From: Chloroflexota bacterium
Lineage (GTDB): Bacteria; Chloroflexota; Dehalococcoidia; Tepidiformales; Tepidiformaceae
Length of the DNA: 64,000 nt
Direction of reading: 5' to 3'
Assembly (NCBI GenBank): GCA_016234445.1
Contig: JACRBT010000004.1
Location: forward strand, 248,001-312,000
In this document: piece by piece, positions 23,917 through 32,429 of the stretch
Numbering within the stretch: the first letter of the stretch is position 1
Layout of the letters: every line of letters begins with the position of its first letter
The notes under the pieces: generated by a model
Database searches by the model: none
The model's input: the letters and a program-made list of their open reading frames with translations, nothing else
Told to the model about the DNA's origin: nothing
Translations under genes and position numbers: made by a program

Positions 23917-24704
23917 CCCTGGCCGACCCCGAACGCGGGGAAGAGCTCCGGGTATTTCTTCAGGCTCTGGCCGCCGTCGATGTAAAGCGCCTGCCCGGTC
24001 ATCAACGACGACGCATCCGAGGCAAGGTAGAGGGCGAGCTGGGCGACGTCCTCGGGCTCGCCGGCGCGGCCCATGGGCGTGTTTTCGATGAAGCCCTCGT
24101 AGACGGCGGGCATCGCCTGGAACCCGGCCGTGGCCGGCGTGTGGATGAGCCCCGGACCGATGGCGTTCACGCGGATCTTGTGGCGGCCCAGTTCCAGGGC
24201 GGCGACCTTCGCCAGCATCGCCACCCCGGCCTTCGCCGAGCAATACGCGGCAAAGCCCTCCGTCGCCTGGATCGCGTTGAGGCTGGCGATGTTGATGATG
24301 CTGCCCCCCTGCCCCTGGGCGATCAGCCGCGCGGATTCGTGCTTGATGCAGAGGAAGGTGCCCGTGAGGCAGATCTCGACCACTCGCTGGAACTCGGCCA
24401 GGGGGTAATCCTGGATCGGCGAGAACCCCCCGACTCCCGCGTTGTTGAAGCCGACGTCGAGGCGGCCGAACCGCCGGAATGCGAGGTCGACCATCTTCTT
24501 GACCCCGTCTTCGTCGCGGATGTCCATCGCGAGGCCGTCCACGTAGTTGTGCCCGAGCTGGCCGACCATCGCCCCGATGCCGTCGGCGTTGATGTCGCCG
24601 ATGATGACGCGAGCGCCCTCCTCGACGAACAGTTCAGCGGTCCGCTTGCCGATTCCCGAGCAGCCGCCGGTGACGATCGCTACTTTGCCTTCGAGCTTCC
24701 CCAT
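23913..24704 (-). CDS. Short-chain dehydrogenase/reductase
   Basis: 263 residues, classical SDR. Cofactor motif 'TGGCSGIG' near the N-terminus, an Asp after beta-2 ('IIGDIN') favouring NAD, 'NNAG' at beta-4, catalytic Ser in 'IASLNA' and Tyr-Lys in 'YCSAK', and a C-terminal 'DGGQSLKKYPELFPAFG' extension. Likely oxidises or reduces an alcohol/ketone; substrate unknown. Downstream partner of the dienelactone-hydrolase gene (12-base gap), so the two are probably cotranscribed. The ATG has only a GGAG directly adjoining it, so translation may rely on coupling. Confidence 0.85.
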   Translation of the reverse strand: MGKLEGKVAIVTGGCSGIGKRTAELFVEEGARVIIGDINADGIGAMVGQLGHNYVDGLAMDIRDEDGVKKMVDLAFRRFGRLDVGFNNAGVGGFSPIQDYPLAEFQRVVEICLTGTFLCIKHESARLIAQGQGGSIINIASLNAIQATEGFAAYCSAKAGVAMLAKVAALELGRHKIRVNAIGPGLIHTPATAGFQAMPAVYEGFIENTPMGRAGEPEDVAQLALYLASDASSLMTGQALYIDGGQSLKKYPELFPAFGVGQG

Positions 24705-24716
24705 CTCCGCGGCGGC

Positions 24717-25382
24717 CTAAAGGTGCGCGCGGAAGAAGGCGAGGGAGCGCCGCCACGTGTCGTCCGCGGCCTCCTTGTTGAAGATCTCGGGCCGGTCGTC
24801 GTTGAAGAAGGCGTGCTGCGTCGCCGGGTAGTGGATCCCCTCGTAGGCGACGCCCGCGCCCTTGATGCCGGCTTCAAGGTTCGGGATGTTGGGGTTGACG
24901 AAGTCGTCGTGGCCGGCCCAGAAGCCGAGGACCGGCGCCGTGAGGCCCCCCCAGTTGTACTTCACCGCCGGGTGGCCGCCGTAGTAGTCGATGCAGGCGC
25001 CGACGTCCTTGCCGCTGTTGCAGGCGGTGAACAGGCTCAGGGCGCCGCCCATGCAGAAGCCGGTGGTCCCGACCGGGCCGCCAGTCAGGTTCTTGAGGTA
25101 CTGGACGGCGCCGCGGGCGTCCTTCTCCGCCTGGGCGATGTTGAGCGCCATCAGGAGCTTGCCGGCCTCGTCCGGCTCCGTCGTAAGCTTGCCGTGGTAC
25201 ATGTCCGGCGCCAGGGCGACAAAACCCTCGCCGGCGAAGCGGTCGGCGATTCCCTTGATGTTGGCGTTCAGCCCCCACCACTCCTGGAAGATGACGACAC
25301 CTTTGCCGGAGCCGCTCGCGGGCTTCGCGAGGTAGCCGGGAGTGGTGCCGCCGTTGGATGGAAAGCTGATCATTTCGCCCAT
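24717..25382 (-). CDS. Dienelactone hydrolase family protein
   Basis: 221 residues, alpha/beta hydrolase with the Cys nucleophile of dienelactone hydrolases (C110 in 'TTGFCMGGALS'), acid in 'AGHDDFVNP' and His in 'ATQHAFFND'. 'IFQEWWGLNANIKGIADRFAGEGFVALAPDMYHG' is the family's oxyanion/cap region. Hydrolyses lactone or related esters in the cytoplasm; in genomes without aromatic degradation its role is unclear. GGAGG site before ATG. First gene of a two-gene unit with the SDR; divergent from otsA. Confidence 0.87.
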   Translation of the reverse strand: MGEMISFPSNGGTTPGYLAKPASGSGKGVVIFQEWWGLNANIKGIADRFAGEGFVALAPDMYHGKLTTEPDEAGKLLMALNIAQAEKDARGAVQYLKNLTGGPVGTTGFCMGGALSLFTACNSGKDVGACIDYYGGHPAVKYNWGGLTAPVLGFWAGHDDFVNPNIPNLEAGIKGAGVAYEGIHYPATQHAFFNDDRPEIFNKEAADDTWRRSLAFFRAHL

Positions 25383-25499
25383 GAGATGCCTCCGTTGCGC
25401 GGACCGCGCGATGTGCCCGTCACTCTACCGCCGGGGGACGCCGCTCACAACGCGGGCCCGGGGGCGCGGCGCGAAACCTGCCGGTAACAGGTCATCTCC

Positions 25500-25505
25500 T
25501 ATAGT
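25500..25505 (+). promoter_or_regulatory. Leaderless -10 box of otsA
   Basis: TATAGT exactly six bases before the otsA ATG; no ribosome-binding site between. Confidence 0.6.
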
Positions 25506-25511
25506 AGAAAG

Positions 25512-26954
25512 ATGGACCCTCGCCCCCGGATCGTTCTCGCCAACCGGGCCTTCGTCGACCACACGACGCCCCCGGGCGGGGGAACGGCGCCCGGGATGCC
25601 GCCGGGTGGGCTCCTTGCCGCCCTGCGGCCATTGATCGACCCTTGGGACGGCGCCGAAGGCACGACCTGGATCGGGGCGGGCCGGGGCGCCTGCGACCGG
25701 TCCTGGACCGACGAGCGTGGCTACGAATTCGTCCCAACCCCACGCGGCCCCCTGCGCCACCGCCGGATCTACCTCGACAACCCGACCTGGCAGGGCCACT
25801 ACGGGGCCGTCGCGAACAGCTTCCTCTGGCCGCTAGTGCACCTCGTCCGGCGGCCATTCCCCCTGGTCACGGACTACTATCCCCTCCCGGCGACGCCTTC
25901 CGACGGCCAGTGGGACGCCTACCGCTGGGTCAACGAGCTCTTCGCAGCGGCGGCCGTTGAGGAAGCGCCCGGGCAGACCTGCTGGGTGCACGACTACCAG
26001 CTCGCCCTCGTCCCCGCCTTCCTCCGCCGCTACGGGTTCCGCGGGCGGGTCGGGTTCTTCCTCCACACCCCCTACCCGGATGTCACCACCGCCTTCAGCG
26101 TCCTCGAACCGCGCGGGATCGACCTCTTCCGGGAGTGGACGCAGGGGATCCTCTCGGCCGACGTCGTGGGCGTCCAGACCGCGGGCGACCGCGACCGGCT
26201 CCTGGAAGCGGCGCGGCGGTTTGAATACCCCGGCGCACTCTCCCGGGTCCTCGTTTGCCCGGTCGGGATCGACTGCGACGACGTCTCCGCTGTGGCCGAG
26301 ACCGGCGAGCTGCCGGTCGCGATGGCCCGGATCGCCGACCCTTCGCTGCCGTTGGTGGTGGGGCTTGAGCGGGCGGACTTTACGAAGGGGATCCCGGAGC
26401 GGATGCGGTCGGTGGCCCGCTTGCTCGACTCTGGCTCCCGGTTCAACTACGTCGGCGTCGCCGCGCCCACCCGCCGGGGAGTCCACTCCTACACGCGGTT
26501 CGATTCGAACCTGCGGGCGGCCGCCGGGATCGCGGAGGCCGCGGGGCGCAGGGCGGGGGTCAGCGTCATCCACTACGAGGAAGCGCTCGGCTGGCGCGAC
26601 GTCGTTGCACTTCAACGAGAGGCCGATGTCGTCTTCACGTCTTCGCTGGCCGATGGGATGAACCTGGTCCCCCTCCAGGCCGCCATCGCCCAGGCGCAGC
26701 GTCCCCCCGCCGAGCGCGCTGTGCTTATCGCGGGGATGGACGCGGGCGTGGCCTCGGCCTTCCCGGGATTTCAAGCAGACGGGCTCACGCTGGTCGACCC
26801 GCTTGACGCGACCAGCATGGACACGACCCTGGAAGCCGCGCTCCGGGGGGAGCCGGGGAGAGTCAGCGAACGGCTCATCGGGGACGTGCGCCGGCAAGAC
26901 GCGCGGGCCTGGGCGTCGGCGTTTCTTTCCGAACTGGAGGGTGTCCGGTGCTGA
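25512..26954 (+). CDS. otsA: Alpha,alpha-trehalose-phosphate synthase (UDP/ADP-glucose type)
   Basis: 480 residues, GT20 retaining glycosyltransferase with two Rossmann domains. Motifs: 'TCWVHDYQLALVPAFL', 'VGFFLHTPYPD', 'GLERADFTKGIPERM' (the LDRxDYxKG donor-binding loop, with Phe for Tyr) and 'LADGMNLVP'. Joins a nucleotide-glucose to glucose 6-phosphate, giving trehalose 6-phosphate for osmotic or heat protection. The downstream otsB overlaps by seven bases. A glucosylglycerol-phosphate synthase cannot be wholly excluded, but the adjacent phosphatase is OtsB-like. Predicted leaderless mRNA. Confidence 0.9.
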   Translation: MDPRPRIVLANRAFVDHTTPPGGGTAPGMPPGGLLAALRPLIDPWDGAEGTTWIGAGRGACDRSWTDERGYEFVPTPRGPLRHRRIYLDNPTWQGHYGAVANSFLWPLVHLVRRPFPLVTDYYPLPATPSDGQWDAYRWVNELFAAAAVEEAPGQTCWVHDYQLALVPAFLRRYGFRGRVGFFLHTPYPDVTTAFSVLEPRGIDLFREWTQGILSADVVGVQTAGDRDRLLEAARRFEYPGALSRVLVCPVGIDCDDVSAVAETGELPVAMARIADPSLPLVVGLERADFTKGIPERMRSVARLLDSGSRFNYVGVAAPTRRGVHSYTRFDSNLRAAAGIAEAAGRRAGVSVIHYEEALGWRDVVALQREADVVFTSSLADGMNLVPLQAAIAQAQRPPAERAVLIAGMDAGVASAFPGFQADGLTLVDPLDATSMDTTLEAALRGEPGRVSERLIGDVRRQDARAWASAFLSELEGVRC

Positions 26955-27733
26955 CGATGGCGACGATCGAGCGGCTCCGGGCTGTTGCCGGCGGGCGCGG
27001 CCCCTTCCTCATCGCCACCGACCTGGATGGGACGCTCGCGCCGATCGTCGAACAGCCGTCCGAGGCCCGCGTGCCGCCATCGACGCTCGCGGTGCTCGAC
27101 CGCCTCGCGCCGGCCGTCAGGGTCGCGGTGATCACCGGGCGCGACCTCAACACGGCGCGACGGATGGTCCCCTGCGACGGGGTCACGATCGTCGGGAGCC
27201 ATGGCCTGGAGACAAGCGGCCCCGACGGGTTGCTTCCCGGCGTCGACCGCCTGGGGCTGGCGGCGGCGCTCGAACGCATCGAACAGCAAGTGGTCTCCGC
27301 CGTCCCCAGCGCCTACCTCCACGTCGAACGGAAAGCGATCTCGACGGCGTTCCACTACCGCCAGACCCCCGAGCTGGAAGCGCCGCTGCGCCAGGCCCTC
27401 GACCCCCTGCCAAAGGGGCTGCGGCTGCGCGAAGGCCGCATGGTCCTGGAGGTGCTGCCGGATGCGCGTGGAGGCAAGGACCGGGCCATCCTCGCCATCG
27501 TCAAGCACTACCGCCCGAAGACTGTGATCGCGATCGGCGACGACGAGACCGACGTGGCGATGTTCCGGGCAGTCCGGGGGCTCCAGTCCGACGCCGTGGC
27601 GGCGATGGTCATCGGCGTGGCCGGCGGCAGGGAGACGCCACCGGCCATCGAGGAACTGGCCGACTTGATGCTGCGCTCGACGGAAGAGGCGCGCGAGGCC
27701 CTGGAGACGCTGGCGCGCGCGCTCGGCGTCTGA
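26948..27733 (+). CDS. otsB: Trehalose-6-phosphate phosphatase
   Basis: 261 residues, HAD phosphatase: nucleophile motif 'DLDGTLAPIVEQPSEARV', 'VITGRDLNTARRMV' (motif II region), 'GSHGLET', and C-terminal 'AIGDDETDVAMFRAVRG' (Mg-binding acidic residues). Removes phosphate from trehalose 6-phosphate. GTG start with GGAGG just upstream, overlapping the otsA 3' end, so the two enzymes are made together. Converges on the glycerophosphodiesterase gene with a four-base gap. Confidence 0.9.
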   Translation: MLTMATIERLRAVAGGRGPFLIATDLDGTLAPIVEQPSEARVPPSTLAVLDRLAPAVRVAVITGRDLNTARRMVPCDGVTIVGSHGLETSGPDGLLPGVDRLGLAAALERIEQQVVSAVPSAYLHVERKAISTAFHYRQTPELEAPLRQALDPLPKGLRLREGRMVLEVLPDARGGKDRAILAIVKHYRPKTVIAIGDDETDVAMFRAVRGLQSDAVAAMVIGVAGGRETPPAIEELADLMLRSTEEAREALETLARALGV

Positions 27734-27737
27734 CGGA

Positions 27738-28421
27738 TCAGTTCAACAGGCGGGGCGGCGGGGCGGTCCGGAAGGCGTGGACCGCGCGAAGCAGCGCGAG
27801 GCTGTCGGTGGTGACCCCGTCGACACCCCACCCCGCGACCTCCTCCAGGTGGCCAACGGTGTTGATCGGCCAGGTGACGACGGCCGACGCCTTCTCCTTC
27901 AGTGCGGCGACCGCGGCAGCGCTCAAAAGGCGGCGATGGATGGAAATCGCGTGGTTGTCGTGCCAGGTGAGGCGGCCCCAGACCGTCCGCAGCTGTGCCG
28001 GGCTGCCGACCGAGTGAAGCGCCCGCACCGCCGGGTAATGCCGGAACTCTTCGAGGAGGTCCCAGTTGCGGGAACAGACCGCGTAGGGCCGTCCCGGGGC
28101 TTCCTTCTCCATCGTCTCGACCACCATCGCCGGGAGCAGGGGGTCCGTGCCCTTGAGGTCCAGGAGCAACTCCGTCGCGGGCCGGGCGGCGCGGACGATC
28201 TCGGCGAGGGAGAGGCGGCGGGTCCAACCGGGCGACAGCTTCCAGCGGTCCCAGAGGATGGGGATGGGCCCCATGGTCTTGAGGTGGCGGACTTCGAGGG
28301 CGCCGTGCCGGGCCCAGACGTCGGCTTCGACGATGTCGGCGCCCGCCGCCTCGGCGGTGTTGAGCTCCGCGATGCTGTTCCCGGCGCGATGGGCAACGAC
28401 GAAGAGTGGCGGCAGGTTCAC
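27738..28421 (-). CDS. Glycerophosphodiester phosphodiesterase family protein
   Basis: 227 residues. GDPD TIM-barrel marks: 'VVAHRAGNSIAE' (catalytic HR and N), 'ADIVEADVWARHGALEVRH' (metal-binding E, D and following His), 'ELLLDLKG', 'GVDGVTTDSLALL' at the end. Shorter than typical (250-350), and the usual E of HRGxxxxxPENT is moved, so substrate may not be glycerophosphodiesters. GTG start overlaps the stop of the PAP2 gene (GTGA). Both are lipid/phosphate hydrolases, a likely two-gene operon. Confidence 0.8.
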   Translation of the reverse strand: MNLPPLFVVAHRAGNSIAELNTAEAAGADIVEADVWARHGALEVRHLKTMGPIPILWDRWKLSPGWTRRLSLAEIVRAARPATELLLDLKGTDPLLPAMVVETMEKEAPGRPYAVCSRNWDLLEEFRHYPAVRALHSVGSPAQLRTVWGRLTWHDNHAISIHRRLLSAAAVAALKEKASAVVTWPINTVGHLEEVAGWGVDGVTTDSLALLRAVHAFRTAPPPRLLN

Positions 28422-29233
28422 GCCGCCACCCGGGCCGGCGGGATCTCGGGATCGCCCCAGAACCACGGGGAGATGCGCGGCGGAAGCGCGATCCGGCGGA
28501 GGAGGATCGCTACCGCTAACCCGGCGAGCGCGACCGCGGCGCCGGCAATCCCGTCGATCACGAAGTGGTTCGCCGTGAGGACGATGGCCAGCGCCATGAG
28601 CACCGGCAGCACCCATCCGAACAGCCGCACCGGCCAGTAGCGGCCTTCCCGGACAAGCGCCCAGCCAACCAGCAGGTTCCAGCCGAAGTGGAGGCTCGGC
28701 ATCGCGGCGTACTGGTTGACGAAGGCCGGCGGCTGAAGCACCCGGTAAGCCCGGGAATGGAGCGTCACCGTGTCGACGAACTCGCTGTCAAGGAGCCGCG
28801 GCGGGGCCACGGGGAAGGTCGCGAAGACCACGATGCCGATCGTGCCGGAGATCAGGCAGGCATTGCGAAGCAGGAAGAACGTGTGCGGCCGCCGCAAGTA
28901 GAGCCAGGCCCCGGCAACGGCGATGACCGGCCAGTGGCCGTACATGTAGACCCAGTTGAACAACGTGACCATGGACGAGTGACCGACGATGAGGTCCTGA
29001 CCTTCATCCTCCCAGGCTGTCCAGGTCGCGCGCTCGAAATCGAGGAGCCACCGCGCGTTGCGGAGGGCATCGTCCCTGCTGCCTTCGGTAAGCCCGCGGA
29101 CGAGGAAGTAGGCCGCGACAGCGGCGAGCACCACAACCAGTTCGCGGCCGAATTCGAGGGCAGCGCGGCGCCGGGACCTGCCGGCGGCCTCGCCCAGGGC
29201 CGGAGCCGGACCACCGGGGGCTTGCTGCTCCAC
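28418..29233 (-). CDS. PAP2-superfamily membrane phosphatase/transferase
   Basis: 271 residues, five to six membrane helices. PAP2 motifs of the Aur1-like (PAP2_3) group: 'YAAMPSLHFGWNLL' (PSxH) and 'LTANHFVIDGIAGA' (HxxxD). Such proteins dephosphorylate polyprenyl or phosphatidate lipids, or transfer inositol-phosphate headgroups, on the outer membrane face. The GTG start was chosen because TACACT lies exactly six bases upstream (leaderless); the in-frame upstream sequence crosses the ilvN terminator. Coupled to the GDPD gene. Confidence 0.82.
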   Translation of the reverse strand: MEQQAPGGPAPALGEAAGRSRRRAALEFGRELVVVLAAVAAYFLVRGLTEGSRDDALRNARWLLDFERATWTAWEDEGQDLIVGHSSMVTLFNWVYMYGHWPVIAVAGAWLYLRRPHTFFLLRNACLISGTIGIVVFATFPVAPPRLLDSEFVDTVTLHSRAYRVLQPPAFVNQYAAMPSLHFGWNLLVGWALVREGRYWPVRLFGWVLPVLMALAIVLTANHFVIDGIAGAAVALAGLAVAILLRRIALPPRISPWFWGDPEIPPARVAA

Positions 29234-29239
29234 CCGACC

Positions 29240-29245
29240 AGTGTA
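29240..29245 (-). promoter_or_regulatory. Leaderless -10 box of PAP2 gene
   Basis: TACACT on the minus strand, six bases before the GTG start. Confidence 0.55.
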
Positions 29246-29267
29246 CCCAGCCCAACCAAGGATTACA

Positions 29268-29296
29268 GCCCCCAAACGGTCTCGCGTTTTGGGGGC
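29268..29296 (-). terminator. Terminator of ridA/ilvBN transcript
   Basis: Nine-bp stem GCCCCCAAA / TTTGGGGGC with an 11-base loop between ilvN and the PAP2 gene. Confidence 0.75.
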
Positions 29297-29315
29297 CGAT
29301 TGTCCCTTGCCGTCG

Positions 29316-29936
29316 TCAGTCGCTGCTGAAGGGCAGTTCCCCCGCGACCCGGCGGCCCTGGCTGGCATGGATCTTCGCGATCTGCTCGGGCTCCTTGTCG
29401 TGGACGTTGGTGCTCTTCGCCCCGCGGACCATCGCCATTCGCCCGGTGCGGCTGAGTTCGCGGATGCCGTAGGGCTCGCACATCTTGATCAACCCGTCGA
29501 CCTTGTCCTCGTCTCCCACCACCTGGAGGATGATCGAATTCGTGGCCATGTCGACGATGTCCGCCCGGAAGACGTTCGCGATGTCGAGCAGCTCGTGTCG
29601 ATTGACGTTGTTGCAGCGAACCTTGATGAGCGCGAGTTCCCGGGCGACGACGTCCTCCTGGGAAAGGTCGCTCACCTTGACGACGTCGATCAGCTTGTAC
29701 AGCTGCTTCTCGACCTGCTCCACCGGGGCGCTTTCGCCGTCGACAACAATGGTCATCCGGCTGAGACCGCGCTCCTCGGTCGGGCCCACGGTGAGGGACT
29801 CGATGTTGAAGCCGCGCCGCCGGAAGAGGCTGGAGACGCGCATGAGCACGCCCGGCTTGTCTTCGACGATCGCGACGACGGTGTGGACGGTGTGGTTCTG
29901 ACGGGACCGGGAGCCGCTGGTCGTTGTCGTGCTCAT
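29316..29936 (-). CDS. ilvN: Acetolactate synthase small (regulatory) subunit
   Basis: 206 residues: N-terminal ACT domain ('HTVVAIVEDKPGVLMRVSSLFRRRGFNIESLTVGPTEERGLSRMTIVV') that binds valine, then the C-terminal ALS_ss_C region ('RELALIKVRCNN... NSIILQVVGDEDKVDGLIKM'). Activates IlvB and gives feedback inhibition. Longer than the usual ~160-175 by a C-terminal tail of ~30 residues. ATG overlaps the ilvB stop (ATGA). A strong terminator follows. Confidence 0.93.
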   Translation of the reverse strand: MSTTTTSGSRSRQNHTVHTVVAIVEDKPGVLMRVSSLFRRRGFNIESLTVGPTEERGLSRMTIVVDGESAPVEQVEKQLYKLIDVVKVSDLSQEDVVARELALIKVRCNNVNRHELLDIANVFRADIVDMATNSIILQVVGDEDKVDGLIKMCEPYGIRELSRTGRMAMVRGAKSTNVHDKEPEQIAKIHASQGRRVAGELPFSSD

Positions 29937-31624
29937 CGCGCCAGCTCCGCTTCCGGGGCCTCGATGGTTTCCGAGAGGGATGCGCCCGCCGGGACCATCG
30001 GCCAGACGTTCTCTTCCTGGTCGACCTGGAAGTCGATGAGGATGGGGCCGTCGTATTCGCGTGCGATGCGGATGGCGTCGTGCACCTCGGCCTTCGTGTT
30101 CACGCGGAGGGCACGGATCCCGTAGGCGTCGGCGAGCTTGACGAAGTCCGGCTGGGTGACCGCGACAGAGACGAAGTTGCGGTCGTAGAAGAGCTCCTGC
30201 CACTGGCGGACCATGCCGAGGTAGCCATTGTTGAAGATGGCCATCTTCACGGGCAGGCGTTCGTCGACAAGGACGGCGAGTTCGTGGAGCGTCATCTGGA
30301 AGCTGCCGTCGCCGCAAATCGCCCAGACTTCGGCGTCGGGGGTGGCCACCTGCGCGCCGATAGCGCCCGGCAGTTCGAAGCCCATGGTCCCGAGCCCGCC
30401 CGAGCTGATGAGCTGGCGCGGGCGTTCGTAGAAGTAGTGCTGGCCGGCGAACATCTGGTGCTGGCCGACGCCCGTGACGATCGTGGCGTTGCCCTCCGTC
30501 TCTTCGTAGATCGAGCGCATCACGTACTGCGGCAGCAAGCGCCGGGTCTCGCGGATGTGGAGGCTGGGGTGGAGTTCGCGCTCATTGTCGATCCACTTGA
30601 TCCACTCGGTCCGGGACTGCGGGTGGACCTGGGCGGCGAGCCGCGGCAGCACGTTCTTTGCGTCACCGACAATGGGGACGGTGGTCGGGAAGTTTTTGCC
30701 GATCTCGGCGGGGTCGATGTCGATGTGGATGATCTTGACGCCGGGGTTGAAGCCGGAGAAGCGGCCCATGGCGCGGTCGTCGAAGCGCATGCCGACGCCG
30801 ATGACGAGGTCGGCGTTGTCGGCGGCGCGGTTGGCGTAGAACATCCCGTGCATGCCCAGCCAGCCGTAGCTGAGGGTGTGACTTTCAGGGAAGCCGCCGA
30901 TGCCGAGGAACGTCGTGATGACCGGGATCTGGGCCTTTTCCGCGAGCTCCACCAGTTCGTTGTGGGCGTCGCCCCAGATGACCCCGTGGCCGGAGATGAT
31001 GATCGGCTTCTTCGCCTGGTCGATGAGCTCGGCGGCGCGGCGGATCATCCCGGGGTGGCCCTCGGTGTTCGGCTTGTAGCCGCGCAGGTTGATCTGCTCG
31101 GGCCACTCGAATTCGGCCGACTCCTGGAAGACGTCCTTCGGGATGTCGATGTGGACGGGGCCTGGCCTCCCCGTGGTGGCGATGTGCACCGCTTCGCGGA
31201 CAGCGAGGGCGATGTCCTCGGCCTTCATGACCAGGTAGTTGTGCTTCGTGATCGAGTGGGTGATGCCGGTGATGTCGGCTTCCTGGAACCCGTCCTTGCC
31301 GAGGAGGGTGCGGGAGACGTTACCCGTGAGGACGAGCATCGGGGTCGAGTCCATCCAGGCCGTGCAGATGCCCGTGACCAGGTTCGTGGCGCCCGGACCG
31401 CTGGTGCCCAGGCAGACCCCGATGCGGCCACTGGCACGGGCGTAGCCGTCGGCCATGTGGGCGGCGCCCTGTTCGTGCCGGACGAGGATGTGGCGAAGTT
31501 CGGGGAACTCGGGCAGCGTGTCGTAGAGCGGGAGGACGACGCCGCCGGGGTAGCCGAAAATCGTGTCGATCCCTTCCCTGCGGAGACACTCCAGCAGGAT
31601 TTGGGAGCCAGTCATGCGGACCAT
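29933..31624 (-). CDS. ilvB: Acetolactate synthase large (catalytic) subunit
   Basis: 563 residues. TPP- and FAD-dependent enzyme joining two pyruvates (valine/leucine) or pyruvate and 2-oxobutyrate (isoleucine). Seen: N-terminal Pyr domain with catalytic Glu in 'HILVRHEQGAAHMADGYARA', central FAD domain, C-terminal PP domain with 'ICGDGSFQMT... VKMAIFNNGYLGMVRQWQ' (GDG...NN TPP motif). Start set at the first ATG of 'MVRMTGSQILLECL', which has AGAGG nine bases upstream. Coupled to ilvN; preceded by a 233-base gap with several hairpins. Confidence 0.95.
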   Translation of the reverse strand: MVRMTGSQILLECLRREGIDTIFGYPGGVVLPLYDTLPEFPELRHILVRHEQGAAHMADGYARASGRIGVCLGTSGPGATNLVTGICTAWMDSTPMLVLTGNVSRTLLGKDGFQEADITGITHSITKHNYLVMKAEDIALAVREAVHIATTGRPGPVHIDIPKDVFQESAEFEWPEQINLRGYKPNTEGHPGMIRRAAELIDQAKKPIIISGHGVIWGDAHNELVELAEKAQIPVITTFLGIGGFPESHTLSYGWLGMHGMFYANRAADNADLVIGVGMRFDDRAMGRFSGFNPGVKIIHIDIDPAEIGKNFPTTVPIVGDAKNVLPRLAAQVHPQSRTEWIKWIDNERELHPSLHIRETRRLLPQYVMRSIYEETEGNATIVTGVGQHQMFAGQHYFYERPRQLISSGGLGTMGFELPGAIGAQVATPDAEVWAICGDGSFQMTLHELAVLVDERLPVKMAIFNNGYLGMVRQWQELFYDRNFVSVAVTQPDFVKLADAYGIRALRVNTKAEVHDAIRIAREYDGPILIDFQVDQEENVWPMVPAGASLSETIEAPEAELAR

Positions 31625-31764
31625 GGGAAGACCTCTTTGCGGCCCCGTGAGATTCGTACCCGGCGCTTCCCCGGTGAGGGGTGGCCGGTGCCCGCCACGC
31701 CATTCGGTCGTGGCTGCCGCCCGGACGGCAGGGGAGCCGTATCCGGGAGGCTGAAGGCAAGAGG

Positions 31765-31795
31765 GACGGGCCGGTAAGCCCGCGGACCCTCCGAC
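31765..31795 (-). promoter_or_regulatory. Structured element in ilvB leader
   Basis: On the minus strand a two-part hairpin, outer GAGGG/CCCTC and inner CGGGC/GCCCG, resembling the outer frame of a T-box antiterminator but without the tRNA-pairing UGGN bulge. A 10-bp hairpin (CCCGG-ACGGC / GCCGT-CCGGG) follows. Function unknown. Confidence 0.35.
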
Positions 31796-31812
31796 GTAAG
31801 CCGCAGGATCCC

Positions 31813-31841
31813 ACAGTACCCCGAAACCAACGTTACGTGAA
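31813..31841 (-). promoter_or_regulatory. Possible ilvBN promoter
   Basis: -35 TTCACG (31836-31841), 17 bases, -10 TACTGT (31813-31818), between ridA stop and ilvB. Would give a ~180-base leader. Confidence 0.45.
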
Positions 31842-31857
31842 GGAGATCCCGCCGGCG

Positions 31858-32316
31858 TCAGCCAACTTCGACCACCATTTCGATCTCCACGGAGATGTTG
31901 AACGGGAGCATCTGCATGCCGACGGCCGAGCGGGCGTGCTTGCCACGGTCGCCGAAGGCCGCGACCAGGAGGTCGGAAGCGCCGTTGATCACCGCCGGCT
32001 GGTCGGGGAAGTCTTCGGTGCAGTTGACCAGGCCGAGGAGCTTGACGATGCGGGTGACGCGGTCGAGGTCGCCGATCTCGGCCTTGAGCGAGGCGAGGCA
32101 GGCGAGAATCGTGAGGCGAGCGGCTTCGTAACCCTCTTCGAGGGTGCGGTCGCGCCCGAGCTTTCCCGTGACGTAGGAGCCGTCGGCGAGCCGGGGGCCG
32201 TGGCCGGAGACGAAGACGAGATTCCCCGTGCGCACGGCGCCGACGTAGTTGGCGGCCGGCGGGTAGACCGGCGGCAGGGGTGAACCGAGGCTGGCGAGTT
32301 TCTCTTCGACGGACAT
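31858..32316 (-). CDS. RidA/YjgF/YER057c-family protein
   Basis: 152 residues, single chorismate-mutase-like barrel. Seen: 'GNLVFVSGHGP' and 'HARSAVGMQMLPFNISVEIEMVVEV', where the Arg of the RidA active site is retained. RidA enzymes hydrolyse reactive 2-aminoacrylate and other enamines, protecting PLP enzymes such as the branched-chain aminotransferase. This is the longer ('XOO'/YjgH-like) subfamily, so the substrate may differ from canonical RidA. Sits directly upstream of ilvB-ilvN on the same strand. GGAGG site before ATG. Confidence 0.87.
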   Translation of the reverse strand: MSVEEKLASLGSPLPPVYPPAANYVGAVRTGNLVFVSGHGPRLADGSYVTGKLGRDRTLEEGYEAARLTILACLASLKAEIGDLDRVTRIVKLLGLVNCTEDFPDQPAVINGASDLLVAAFGDRGKHARSAVGMQMLPFNISVEIEMVVEVG

Positions 32317-32429
32317 GCTGCACCTCCGGGAGTTGATCCGGGGGATGGTGGGGCCGAATCGGCCGCCGGCGCAAGTGACAGCCGTGCCGCTGACAGGCAC
32401 GGGCCGGCTCCGGGTGAGAAGATACCCCC

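Noticed and set aside
31612-31830. Branched-chain leader peptide before ilvB
   Set aside because: Short frames in the leader are not enriched in Ile, Leu or Val codons and have no ribosome sites.
31622-31841. True T-box riboswitch before ilvB
   Set aside because: The UGGN bulge is missing and only ~60 bases lie upstream, too short for Stem I; kept only as a structured element.
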